From Nicotiana tabacum (lineage: Eukaryota > Streptophyta > Magnoliopsida > Solanales > Solanaceae), in contig NC_134082.1 in assembly GCF_000715075.1 (NCBI RefSeq), positions 213,144,948 to 213,208,947 on the forward strand: a DNA stretch of 64,000 nt, given 5' to 3'. This document shows, one piece after another, positions 35,717 to 47,226 of this stretch. Below the pieces are notes generated by a model. That model had not been told where the DNA came from. It saw only the letters and a list, made by a program, of their open reading frames with translations, and did no database searches. The first letter of the stretch is position 1, and every line of letters begins with the position of its first letter. The translations under genes and the position numbers were made by a program.

Positions 35717-36770
35717 TGTTGTCAATAATGAGGACCGACTGAGTCCATTCTAACCTGTTTGTTTTGCAAATAAGTTAAGGTGGTTGGTTTGTGGTAAGCC
35801 GGACAATGACACCCAGAATCCTTTACTTGCACCTCCTGATGCACACTCTGCGGGGATCAGGCCTGATGACGGAAGCATTCGAGTCCTATTGGGAACTTGT
35901 TGACTAAGGGTAATGATATGGAAGCTGGCAATGGTCATTGCAATACTAATGCAAAGCTCAGTGGCTACGATGCCAAGTTTGATAAAATGGGAGGACGCTC
36001 CGTTCCTTGGTTAACAAGAAAGAAGCAGTTGGTGGCTTATTTTGTTGTCATTCCTGTTTGTTCGGATTATTAGGATTGTAATTCGGATTTTGTTTTGTGT
36101 CAATATCTTTCCGCTTATCTTTCCGTTTTGTCATAGCAGTTTGTTTAAATTTCGTCCAGTTTGTGTTAGGATTTTTGTTTGTTTTGTTATTAAAACCATT
36201 TCGCCGGTAGTCTAATACAAAGTCCGGTCTTTTATTATTTCCAGTCATCTTTGTTTAGTCCTTTTATCATTTCATTCAATGCCGATTCTAGGGACATGAC
36301 ATGCGCACTCACTTTGGGCCTAGTCTTTAAAGTTAATCATAAAACCCCGAAAAGGTGATCAAAGCATTTAAAGGAAATAAGAACGGTTTGAGATTATTTG
36401 GATCCCGAGTCATGTAGAACTGGGGCAAGTTAAGCACAAAGAAAACCGTTAAAAGAAAGATTCGCCTAAATTGACATGAGGTTTGTCCAAGATAATGAGA
36501 GTTAGAGTGTCGCCCAACGGTGCGTTAGAAGTGACAGATGAACAAACAAATGTTGAATATAATTGTCAAGTCCAGCACCCTCAAAAGAGAGTACAAATTT
36601 AAATTGTGTTGTTTGCACTTGGCATGTTTTAAAGACTGGAATGACGAAGGCATTTTGTTCTGCTACCTAAACACTTTATCCTTTGTTACCCCTTTTGAGC
36701 TTTATTTATTTTTTCTTTCATACCCCTCGTTCGGAATTAGTAGCAACGAATAAAATACGCAAGCATGGCG

Positions 36771-36916
36771 GGTAAGAGGAAAGAAAGAAAAGAAAACAAC
36801 AAAATAGGAAAAGAAGAATGAAAGAAAAAGAGAGAAAAAAAAATGACAAAAGAAAAAGAGAAAAGAAAAATGATAACAAAAAGCAAAAAAAGAAAGTCAA
36901 ATGGAGAAGAGGAATT
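36771..36916. repeat. Purine (A/G) tract
   Basis: An A/G-rich run such as 'aagaaagaaaagaaaac' lies immediately before hairpin module 4. The inverted A interior has its pyrimidine mirror at 50425-50560. Confidence 0.85.
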
Positions 36917-36976
36917 GGGAACTACGTTTGACCTGATTCCTCAAAGAGGATACGTAGGCGCTTCACGGCTCGGTCA
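36917..36976 (+). other. Hairpin module 4
   Basis: CTACGT (36922-36927) pairs with ACGTAG (36952-36957). Inner TCCTC (36938-36942) pairs with GAGGA (36946-36950). The outer CCGA/TCGG stem is not clear here. Confidence 0.7.
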
Positions 36977-37179
36977 TAGTTTTGAAAAATGAAAAACAAT
37001 CAATTAAAATATCCCCAAGCAGGAAACTGGGGCAAAAAGTTGCGTTTGATGTGAATAAATCTAATTCCGAAGGTTGTAACTAATAACCCAAAATTCATAT
37101 ATTTTTGAGCCTTTTATACCCTTTCTTTCTAGCCTATCCAAAACCCACATTACGGTCCAAAGAAAGACCTTCTGATCAG

Positions 37180-38420
37180 TCTTCAAAAGATGCCAAGTCA
37201 GACAAATGAAGAGTCTTACCGGCGAACATAACATTCTGTTCCACAGCAGAAAGGACTCTAATCTCCAGCAGAAAGAGTCGTACCGGCGACACTCCAAATC
37301 CCCAGCTGGAAAGTGATACAAATGAGAGAGTCTTATCGGTGAAAACCTTCACAGGCACCATAAGGCGATGAAAGCTGAGAGAAAACCAAAATGAGAGAGA
37401 CTTGATAGTGAAAACCCTTCGGGCACTACAAGTCGAATAAGATTGAGAATCAGAGGGGGAATCGCCAATGGAAGATCTTAAAAGATGATTGACGGCAGAG
37501 GATAGGCCACATACGCATGTCATGGCCATTAGAGTCGGTATCTGCGTTTGATAGGTTTTTATTTATAGTTTCTTTTGTAAAAGAGTCATCGTTTCCTTTG
37601 TCTTTTATTTTGTTTCTGTTATCTTTCTCCTTTCATAAAAAATCTCCCCAATAGAGTCTGTCCGGTCAGAACAAGTATGAAATGACTTCAAAATATGCCA
37701 TCAGCTTTCCAAGATGAGATCTGACTAGTATATCCAAATGGTATAGTCAGCAAGGAACAAGCGCGAGACCAGTGTCAATAAAGATATCCCCAGCAAAGGG
37801 AATTAACAAAAGGATTGACGAGCATCAAGAGGGATATCCTTGCCAAAACCAAGGTTATAAACCTCAAAGACAAGGCCCGTGAACAGAGCAAGGAGAGCAG
37901 TGAGCATGATTTGGCGAAATCAATGCTAGACTAAAAGGTCGGGGAAATGCCAGTTTCCAAGCTATGCCACAAAAGAAGAGGGATATCCCCCAGGAGGAAG
38001 GGATTATCCCCAGCACATAATATCATCCCCAACAAGTTGTGCAACGCAAAGCAAGGAAGGAAAAAGGAAAAGCCATCCCGTTGGGAGTATCACAACCAAC
38101 CACCATGTTTTAAACTAACAAATTTTGTCTGATTTGAAACAGGTAAAGGAAATGGCATTGAGGCAGAAACGCATGCCACAAGGGATATTATCAAACTGGG
38201 GCAGAAAATTTTCCTTCCATTTAGAAAATTTTCTGGAAGTCAGGTACCCCCAGCTGATAACATTTTACCCCCAACAGGTAAGTAAATCAAGGGAGGTATT
38301 CTTTGAAGGGAGAAGCTATGCAAAAACAAAACAAAAATAAAAAAGGGAATAAAAAAAAAAGAATAATAATAAAAATGGGGAAGGTAGAAAAGGAAAAGTT
38401 CATCCCAATCCCCAGCAAGT
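37180..38420 (+). other. B interior with repeated 'ccccagca' and 'agagtcttaccgg' phrases
   Basis: No coding frame is present. 'atccccagca' or near variants occur at about 37299, 37796, 38007, 38021 and 38411, with 'ccagcagaaagagtcg' at about 37265. These are complementary to the 3' half of the PBS. The same region is found inverted at 48804-50160. Confidence 0.6.
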
Positions 38421-38450
38421 ATTCGAGGTAAGACATTTTCAAGTCTTAAA

Positions 38451-39925
38451 GATCTGTCGGGTTCATCCGCCCTCAAATAGGATCTGTCGGGTTCATCCGC
38501 CCTCAAATAGGATCTGTCGGGTTCATCCGCCCTCAAATAGGATCTGTCGGGTTCATCCGCCCTCAAATAGGATCTGTCGGGTTCATCCGCCCTCAAATAG
38601 GATCTGTCGGGTTCATCCGCCCTCAAATAGGATCTGTCGGGTTCATCCGCCCTCAAATAGGATCTGTCGGGTTCATCCGCCCTCAAATAGGATCTGTCGG
38701 GTTCATCCGCCCTCAAATAGGATCTGTCGGGTTCATCCGCCCTCAAATAGGATCTGTCGGGTTAATCCGCCCTCAAATAGGATCTGTTGGGTTAATCCGC
38801 CCTCAAATAGGATCTGTTGGGTTAATCCGCCCTCAAATAGGATCTGTTGGGTTAATCCGCCCTCAAATAGGATCTGTTGGGTTAATCCGCCCTCAAATAG
38901 GATCTGTTGGGTTAATCCGCCCTCAAATAGGATCTGTTGGGTTAATCCGCCCTCAAATAGGATCTGTTGGGTTAATCCGCCCTCAAATAGGATCTGTTGG
39001 GTTAATCCGCCCTCAAATAGGATCTGTTGGGTTAATCCGCCCTCAAATAGGATCTGTTGGGTTAATCCGCCCTCAAATAGGATCTGTTGGGTTAATCCGC
39101 CCTCAAATAGGATCTGTTGGGTTAATCCGCCCTCAAATAGGATCTGTTGGGTTAATCCGCCCTCAAATAGGATCTGTTGGGTTAATCCGCCCTCAAATAG
39201 GATCTGTTGGGTTAATCCGCCCTCAAATAGGATCTGTCGGGTTAATCCGCCCTCAAATAGGATCTGTCGGGTTAATCCGCCCTCAAATAGGATCTGTCGG
39301 GTTAATCCGCCCTCAAATAGGATCTGTCGGGTTAATCCGCCCTCAAATAGGATCTGTCGGGTTAATCCGCCCTCAAATAGGATCTGTCGGGTTAATCCGC
39401 CCTCAAATAGGATCTGTCGGGTTAATCCGCCCTCAAATAGGATCTGTCGGGTTAATCCGCCCTCAAATAGGATCTGTCGGGTTAATCCGCCCTCAAATAG
39501 GATCTGTCGGGTTAATCCGCCCTCAAATAGGATCTGTCGGGTTAATCCGCCCTCAAATAGGATCTGTTGGGTTCATCCGCCCTCAAATAGGATCTGTCGG
39601 GTTAATCCGCCCTCAAATAGGATATGTCGGGTTCATCCGCCCTCAAATAGGATCTGTTGGGTTCATCCGCCCTCAAATAGGATCTGTCAGGTTCATCCGC
39701 CCTCAAATAGGATCTGTTGGGTTCATCCGCCCTCAAATAGGATATGTCGGGTTCATCCGCCCTCAAATAGGATCTGTCGGGTTCATCCGCCCTCAAATAG
39801 GATATGTTGGATTCATCCGCCCTCAAATAGGATCTGTCGGGTTCATCCGCCCTCAAATAGGATATTTTGGGTTCATCCGCCCTCAAACAGGATATGTCGG
39901 GTTCATCCGCCCTCAAATAGGATCT
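38451..39925. repeat. 30-bp tandem array, about 49 units
   Basis: The unit begins GATCTGTCGGGTTCATCCGC and ends CCTCAAATAG, with exactly two units per 60 bp. Variants come in blocks: TCGG/TTCATCC first (to ~38760), TTGG/TTAATCC (to ~39230), TCGG/TTAATCC (to ~39565), then mixed. There are no spacers, so this is a satellite and not a CRISPR array. The minus frame reads RADEPDRSYL in every unit. Confidence 0.97.
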
Positions 39926-39949
39926 TATTTTCAAAGTTATTGTTGAAGA

Positions 39950-40215
39950 CAGGCGCCCACCTGAATAACGAGAGGAATACATTTCTGTCTTTTCATTTCT
40001 GTTCTAGGTCACCCACCAGTATAATGCGGGTATATCATGTTTCATATCTTTACCACCAGGCGCCCACCTGTATAACGAGAGGAATACTTTCAGTATTTAA
40101 ATTTCATGTAACCAGGCGCCCACCTGAATAACGAGAGGAATACATTTCAGTATTTGCATTTCATGTTCCAGGCGCCCACCTGTATAACGAGAGGAATACA
40201 TTTCAGTCTTTTTAT
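39950..40215. repeat. ~60-bp array, GGCGCCCACC type
   Basis: Four good units and one diverged unit carry the core 'ggcgcccacctgtataacga' and then 'gaggaatac', followed by 'atttcagt' and a T-rich spacer. It is homologous in layout to the next array. Confidence 0.88.
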
Positions 40216-40512
40216 TTCAAGCGTTGAAATTGGGAGCCCGCCCAGATAATAGAGGCATACATTCAGTCTTTTTTACTTTAAATGTTGAAGTTGGGAGCCC
40301 GCCCAGATAACAGAGGCATACATTCAGTCTTTTTATTTTAGGTGTTGAAGTTGGGAGCCCGCCCAGATAACAGAGGCATACATTCAGTTTTTTTACTTTT
40401 AAGTGTTGAAGTTGGGAGCCCGCCCATAATAACAGAGGAATACATTCAGTCTTTACTTTTAAGTGTTGAAATTGGGAGCCCGCCCAGATAACAGAGGCAT
40501 ACATTCCACGTC
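40216..40512. repeat. ~60-bp array, GGGAGCCCGCCC type (5 units)
   Basis: The core is 'gggagcccgcccagataaca' and 'gaggcatacattcag'. It is the same family as the 16-unit array at 58215-59200 in the A-type 3' region. Confidence 0.93.
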
Positions 40513-42665
40513 TTTACCCATAGGAGATGCATTTCCTCCTAAGTTTTAGTTTTACCCATAGGAGATGCATTTCCTCCTAAGTTTTAGTTTTACCCATAGG
40601 AGATGCATTTCCTCCTAAGTTCAGTTTTATCAGTAGGAGACGCACTTCCTAAGTTCATTTCACCCATAGGAGACGCACTTCCTAAAGTTCAGTTTCACCA
40701 TAGGAGATGCACTTCCTAAAGCAAGTTTTATCAGTAGGAGACGCACTTCCTAAGATAAGTTTCACCAGTAGGAGACGCACTTCCTAAGCTCAGTTTCACC
40801 AATAGGAGACGCACTTCCTAAAAATAGTTTCATCAATAGGAGACGCACTTCCTAAGTCAGTTTCACCATAGGAGACGCACTTCCTAAGGTTCAGTTTCAC
40901 CATAGGAGACGCACTTCCTAAGTTCATTTCACCCATAGGAGACGCACTTCCTAAAATTCAGTTTTACCATAGGAGACGCACTTCCTAAGTTCAGTTTTAC
41001 CATAGGAGACGCACTTCCTAAGTTCAGTTTCACCAATAGGAGACGCACTTCCTAAAAATATTTCACCAGTAGGAGACGCACTTCCTAAGCAAGTTTCACC
41101 AGTAGGAGACGCACTTCCTAAGCAAGTTCCACCAGTAGGAGACGCACTTCCTAAGCAAGTTTCACCAGTAGGAGACGCACTTCCTAAGAATAGTTCACCC
41201 ATAGGAGACGCACTTCCTAAGTTCAGTTTCACCAATAGGAGACGCACTTCCTAAAAATATTTCACCAGTAGGAGACGCACTTCCTAAGCAAGTTTCACCA
41301 GTAGGAGACGCACTTCCTAAGCAAGTTCCACCAGTAGGAGACGCACTTCCTAAGCAAGTTTCACCAGTAGGAGACGCACTTCCTAAGCAAGTTTCACCAG
41401 TAGGAGACGCACTTCCTAAGCAAGTTTTATCAGTAGGAGACGCACTTCCTAAGATAAGTTTCACCAGTAGGAGACGCACTTCCTAAGCAAGTTTTATCAG
41501 TAGGAGACGCACTTCCTAAGATAAGTTTCACCGTAGGAGACGCACTTCCTAAGCAAGTTTCACCAGTAGGAGACGCACTTCCTAAGCAAGTTTCACCAGT
41601 AGGAGACGCACTTCCTAAGCAAGTTTCACCAGTAGGAGACGCACTTCCTAAGCAAGTTTTATCAGTAGGAGACGCACTTCCTAAGATAAGTTTCACCAGT
41701 AGGAGACGCACTTCCTAAGCAAGTTTTATCAGTAGGAGACGCACTTCCTAAGATAAGTTTCACCAGTAGGAGACGCACTTCCTAAGCAAGTTTTATCAGT
41801 AGGAGACGCACTTCCTAAGATAAGTTTCACCATAGGAGACGCACTTCCTAAGCAAGTTTCACCAGTAGGAGACGCACTTCCTAAGCAAGTTTTATCATTA
41901 GGAGACGCACTTCCTAAGATCAGTTTCACCATAGGAGACGCACTTCCTAAGTTTCAGTTTCACCAATAGGAGACGCACTTCCTAAGATATGTTTCACCAT
42001 AGGAGACGCACTTCCTAAAGTTCAGTTTTACCATAGGAGACGCACTTCCTAAGTTCAGTTTCACCATAGGAGACGCACTTCCTAAGTTCATTTCACCCAT
42101 AGGAGACGCACTTCCTAAGTTTAGTTCTACCAATAGGAGACGCACTTCCTAAGTTCAGTTTTACCATTAGGAGACGCACTTCCTAAGAATAGGTTCACCA
42201 ATAGGAGACGCACTTCCTAAGTTGATTTCACCAATAGGAGACGCACTTCCTAAGCTAAGTTTTACCAATAGGAGACGCACTTCCTAAGCTAAGTTTTACC
42301 AATAGGAGACGCACTTCCTAGATCTATTGTACCAATAGGAGACGCACTTCCTAAGAATAGTTTCACCCAGTAGGAGACGCACTTCCTAAAAACAGTCATC
42401 CCCAATAGGAGACGCACTTCCTAAGTTTATTGTACCCAATAGGAGACGCACTTCCTAAGTTTATGGTACCCATAGGAGACGCACTTCCTAAGTTTATTGT
42501 ACCCCCTGGAGACGCACTTCCTCAAAGTTTAGTTTTACCCGTAGGAGACGCACTTCCTAATCGGGATTTTACTCATAGGAGACGCACTTCCCAGTTCTAG
42601 TCACTAAAGTTTTCACCCTTAGGAGACGCACTTCCTAGTTTAGCTCATTCCGATTCAACCATAGA
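40513..42665. repeat. ~33-bp array, AGGAGACGCACTTCCT type
   Basis: About 60 units are estimated from length and period. The core TAGGAGACGCACTTCCTA begins and ends with a 5-bp inverted repeat. The linker (15-17 bp, 'agcaagtttcaccag' and variants) changes in blocks, and a higher-order repeat is visible at 41041-41700. Edge units are diverged. Minus frames (GSASPTGETCL) are artefacts. Confidence 0.95.
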
Positions 42666-43620
42666 AGACACACTTTCTAGTTTGAGTCATTGAGGTTTTT
42701 AGTTTAGCAGACACATTTGCTAGCAAGAGTTTTGGTTTTACTCAGAGGAGATGCACATCCTAGCCCAGTCTTTAGTTTACTCTCATCATTGCATCAGTAG
42801 TGTAAGTGAGTTACAATTTTGCTAATGACTCACAAATCTTCCCAGTACAAACTGGGTTAGAAAATTTTGTTTGTTTTGTTTGTTTTGATTGTCAGGGACC
42901 CGCCTGTAGAACGGAGGTTGTTGCGTGTAGAAGATAGAAGAAGTCAGGGGTCCGCCTGTAGAACGGAGAAACATGTTTCAAGATCAAGCAGTGGCCCACC
43001 GGAAAGCAGAAGGTTACAACAGAAATCCCCAGCATTCAATCCAAGTTAGAAGCTCACCTCAAGAACGCGAATCAATAGTCTGGGACGATCAACAGAAGCT
43101 GGTCACAAAAACAAAAAAAAACAAGAAAAAAGAAGAAAAAAAGAGAAAAAAGAGAAGAGCCCAAAATACGGAAGTGGAGAACAGATGAGATCTGCTCAGG
43201 AACTAGCGCCTACAACTAGCAAGTGTCAAGGTTCAGATCCAAAGTCTGTATGAAGCACCATTCAAGACTCAAGACCAAGTTTCAGAAGACTTAAGAGATA
43301 GGAATCCTTGTAACTAGTAGCTGATAAGCTTAGTTAGTCTTTTTCAGTTTTCATTTTTGTTGTAATGACAGGACCGCGGACCGGAACCTCAACGGAACGG
43401 CACCTCGATCGGCTCTTCACCTCGGTACACTTCACTATCTCTCTCATTTCCGAACTACACGTGGCCTGATTCCTGTATAACCAAGGATATGTAGGCAGCT
43501 CAGATACCAGGGCTCGGTCACATTCCCTCCCTTTCCTTAAGTGTAGTCCGTCCAAGTAATGGTCGGGTCAGAAAACACGTCCAGTCGTTCTTTGTCGGAA
43601 AACTCTTCGTGTTTCCAGTC
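42666..43620 (+). other. B 3' untranslated region between arrays and PPT
   Basis: Two degenerate units of the CCCGCC family occur at about 42892 and 42942 ('cgcctgtagaacggag'), with 'aatccccagcattc' at 43024. A-rich runs and hairpin module 5 follow. No coding frame is present. Confidence 0.6.
43450..43518 (+). other. Hairpin module 5
   Basis: Outer CCGA (43450-43453)/TCGG (43514-43517). CTACA (43455-43459)/TGTAG (43490-43494), a compensatory G-C to A-T change relative to modules 1-4. Inner TCCT/AGGA (43471-43474, 43484-43487). Confidence 0.72.
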
Positions 43621-43633
43621 AAAGAGGGGCAGC
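43621..43633 (+). other. Polypurine tract of element B
   Basis: AAAGAGGGGCAGC abuts the 3' LTR. The identical tract precedes the A LTR at 59688-59700. Confidence 0.8.
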
Positions 43634-43756
43634 TGTAAGCACGTGATTTTTGACCCTCCCCGAGAATTTTCACATTTTTAGTGTGAATATGTGAAATTGG
43701 GTCTAGTATAGCTATTTTAACCATTTTTACTTTATTTCGTTGCAAAAAGAAAAATC

Positions 43757-43757
43757 T

Positions 43758-43822
<65 letters not shown>
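43757..43822. repeat. (AT)n microsatellite in the 3' LTR of B
   Basis: This is about 33 AT units where the 5' LTR has only about six (around 29900). Confidence 0.95.
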
Positions 43823-43826
<4 letters not shown>

Positions 43827-46339
43827 TTTAGTTTATGTATCTCTCATAAACTTGAAAAATACAAAAATTGCACTTTATTTTTGTACTTTATATAATTTCG
43901 AAAATTACAAAAAAAAAATAGTTTTATTAATATTCTATAGTCATTTTTAACTTTGAAAAATACAAAAATATTATCTCATATTTTATCTTAATATTTAAAA
44001 ACGAAAATTACAAAAAATATAGTTTTATTAATATTTTGTAGCTATTTTAAATCTTGGAAAATATTCAAAAAGATATAGTTTTGTTTAAATACTAGTCTTA
44101 TTTTTGGTAGTTATTTTGCTTACATAGGACTAGTTAAGCAACGTGTTCCTATTTCTCGGGTCCTGGCAAAAGAATAATCTTCGGGTTTAAACTACCCGGT
44201 TTTAGGCCTAATTTTCGGACCGAGCCCATAATAAACCGTGTCCAGGACACGTGGGGAACCCCACCACGCGTGGGGGACATATGCCTTGAACCCCACCACG
44301 CGTGGGGCTCATTTTTTAGGGCAAAACATTACAAATACACGAACAAAACATGAAAGGGAGGGGGATTTTGGGAATTGAAAAAAACGGACTTTGAAAATTT
44401 GGTTTTGGAAGATACTGTTCATCTTCTTCTTTGAGAAGAAGAGAAACGAAACCCTACCCCGTGACCCCAACCCAGTTTTCGACCACCGGACTTCCCTCCA
44501 TTACCAAGCAGACCCCTCCTCCTCCCAAGCTTCCCACCGAGTAACCAGCCCCCCTCCCCCTCGTCGTCAGTTCCCAACGACAACCAAACACCATAACCAC
44601 CATCCAAACAACCAGTTCCCCGAGCTCCCCCACGCACCATCACCCATCACAGAACCAACCCAAACAACCAGCTCCATCCTGCCCAATACCAACAAACCAT
44701 CACCTTCCTCCTCCGTTAAACCCACCATGAACGACCACTAAGCTCCTTCATACCTTCCGGGACCCCGTCACCTTCCCCGGCAGCCCCCCCAGCGTCCAAA
44801 CCCAAAGACCACCCCGTCACCAACCTCCTCCTCCCAAACACCACCCCGACGCCATAACCACCACCCCTCACGTCCAAAAACCCACGACGACCTCCCCAGC
44901 GTCCAAAACTACAACCCAGTCCGTCGTCCAACCACCCCTATCGTCAACTGCCCAAACGACCCCTCCAACTGCAGCTTCACGTACACAGGTGTCGCGCCGG
45001 AAAAATACAGCAGCAACCAAACAATCCCTGGTCGTTGACAGTTGTGGGTCCGAGCTTTCTGTTCGTCGAGGTCCGGTACGTTGAGGTCCGGTACGTCGAG
45101 TTTGTTGTCCGAGGTTTCGTCGCGGGTCCAACGCATCGGACGATAATATCAAGTAGGTCATCTCTGTCCATGTCCTTCATATTTGTTGTTTAGCAATATG
45201 TACATGCGTTTGTTGAAATACAATCCTAGTTCATGCGGATAGTACGCGACATTATATACATGGTGATTGCAAATTGCTATATTTGATAATTAACCCCGTA
45301 TGGTATTGAAATTCGGCCGTGAATGTCTTTCCCGTTGTTTCGTTATTTTAAGTAGCTATTTGACATTTTGTTTCTTCATGTTTAAATTGTTGTTATCCAA
45401 ATATTTGTCGTAATAGAGGTTTGCACATATTCTGAAAGGTGTTAATTATTTAGTTTGTCTTAATAGTTGTTTATACATGTGGTAGTAAATGTTGAAATTA
45501 TAGTAGCAATTTTAATTCCGCGGAAAAATGCTCGCTTCATCAAATGGGTTCAATCTATAATCTATGATCCCGCGAAGAAGAAAAAAAAAAAATAGTTATT
45601 TTAGCCTTGTCCTATTTCTAAAAAGAGAAAATAAATAAATAAATAAAATGAGACGAGCCTCGCCAAAGAATACAAGCTGCGGGGCCCTCTAAATGTATAT
45701 ATTAAATACTTAGATTCCGGGACGGGCCGTTTAGCAAATTTCACGGCCCTACCCAAAATAATAATGCGCTAGTTGCTTTAGGCGCGCCTTTAATAATGTT
45801 ATCTCCCTAAACTCGGGCGCACATTTATGTGACCCAAATCCAAATCTCAACGGAGTCGAAATATGTCTCTAGTCACGGGCGCATTGATTGTGGCGTGGCC
45901 TGAGATGCATTTCCATGACGTTGCAAATTCTTAAAAAAAAAATAATAAGAATGAGATGAGCCTCGCCGAATAAAAATACAAATTGCGGGGCCCTCAGTAA
46001 ATACCTGTTTAAAATTACTTAGAATTCAGGAGGGTTGTTTAGCGAATTCCACGGCCTCCGCAAAAATAATAATGCGCTAGTTGCTTTAGGCGCGCCTTTA
46101 ATAATTTAATTTTCTTGAACTCGGGTGCGCATTTCATGCGACCCAAATCCAAATTCTAAAACATCAAATAAAATATGTTTCGGATTGTGGGTGCATTTCA
46201 TGTGACACAATCCAAAGATATGTTTTTAAGCGATGTTCACATTTCTTAATAATAATAATTAATAAAGCGGTTAAAAGATAAAATTTGCACATGGTTCATA
46301 ATTGTATTAAAAATCAGATAAATAAGCCGAATATAACAG

Positions 46340-46522
46340 TTGAGCGACCGTGCTAGAACCACGAAACTCGGGAATGCCTAACACCTTCTCCCGGGTTAAC
46401 AGAATTCCTTATCCGGATTTCTGGTACGCAGACTGTAATATAGAGTCATTCTTTTCCTCGATTCGGGATTAAAATTGGTGACTTGGGACACCCTAAATCT
46501 CCCAAGTGGCGACTCTGAAATA
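46340..46522 (+). other. Structured R-U5-like domain (LTR-B 3')
   Basis: Same stems as at 32423-32610. One G-to-A change weakens CCGTG/CACGG (now CACGA). The 11-mer TGGCGACTCTG is at 46507-46517. Confidence 0.6.
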
Positions 46523-47215
46523 ATTAAACCAATCCCGTTTCGATTGTCCTTTAATTGGAAAAAACTCCCCCTGCGCCCCTTCGGGTGCGGAAAAAGGAGG
46601 TGTGACACCAGTGATTTAATGTGAGTTTATGTTTGTCTTTGATTTGTTAATTTAGTTTGAATCATGTGTTTTGTTGTTCGTATTGTTGTGTTCTTGCTCA
46701 TACATTCATGGTCTAAATTAACCAGGATTGGTTCCCGATATGGTTAATTCATTCCATTAATTTGAGTTGTGTTGTTCATCGCGTTCATATAATTGTTGTT
46801 GAAGATTGTTGAGAAGTTGGTCATCTTGATCATATTTTGGTCAAGTTATGATTAATTGAGTGTTTAGAGCTGATGGGGGTAATTTGGTAAATGACATTGC
46901 ATTCGGGGGTAGATTTGTAATTTGCAATAGGGTCGGAGGGGTAGTTTAGGAATTGTACATTTTGTAATTGTTTATATGAAGCATGGGGGACAAAATGAAA
47001 TGGGGTGGGTTGTGATATGGTTATTTAATATAAAGGGGGGACAAGACAAAATTTAGTGGGGGAATCTTGTATTATTTTATGTTAGGCATGTGGGACAAAA
47101 TATAATGGGGTGGTGTGATATGTTTATTTAATATAATAGGGATGAGTGAGAAGATAATGGGTTGGGTAGAGAAAAAGTATTGATTTTAATTAATTGAAAG
47201 ATTTATGGGATGAGT

Positions 47216-47226
47216 TATATATAAAA
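47216..47226 (+). promoter_or_regulatory. TATA box of LTR-A copy 1
   Basis: TATATATAAAA sits about 1.57 kb before the LTR end. It is conserved at 62110-62119 and, inverted, at 55383-55393. Transcription would start about 30 bp downstream, giving a long R-U5. Confidence 0.5.

Larger units (their letters stand above)
29767..46607 (+). mobile_element. Element B: complete 16.8 kb non-autonomous Tat/Ogre-like LTR element
   Basis: It is bounded by LTRs (29767-32690; 43634-46607) and the 5-bp duplication CCAGT (29762-29766 and 46608-46612), and lies inside LTR-A copy 1. PBS is at 32695-32711 and the polypurine tract at 43621-43633. The 10.9 kb interior holds leader repeats, five hairpin modules and large tandem arrays. 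I found no gag, protease, RT, RNase H or integrase motif in any frame. LTRs of 3 kb and a TGGCGACTCTG PBS resemble the Tat/Ogre group. With no proteins it must have moved using those of a relative. The two LTRs differ by about 20-25 substitutions by eye, so it is young. Confidence 0.88.
43634..46607 (+). repeat. 3' LTR of element B
   Basis: Collinear with 29767-32690. It is 50 bp longer, mainly from an (AT)n expansion at 43757-43822. It ends GGAGGTGTGACA followed by the duplicated CCAGT. Differences to the 5' LTR cluster at 46567-46592. Confidence 0.92.

Noticed and set aside
38451..39982. CRISPR-like array of 30-bp repeats
   Set aside because: Units abut with no spacers and lie inside a plant retrotransposon; it is a tandem satellite.
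38240..39982. Repetitive protein with RADEPDRSYL units on the minus strand
   Set aside because: The 30-bp period keeps several frames open by chance; there is no start context and no domain, and both plus and minus frames are open.
40951..42145. Minus-strand GSASPTGETCL repeat proteins
   Set aside because: Antisense reading of the 33-bp array; the frame is lost at every linker-length change.
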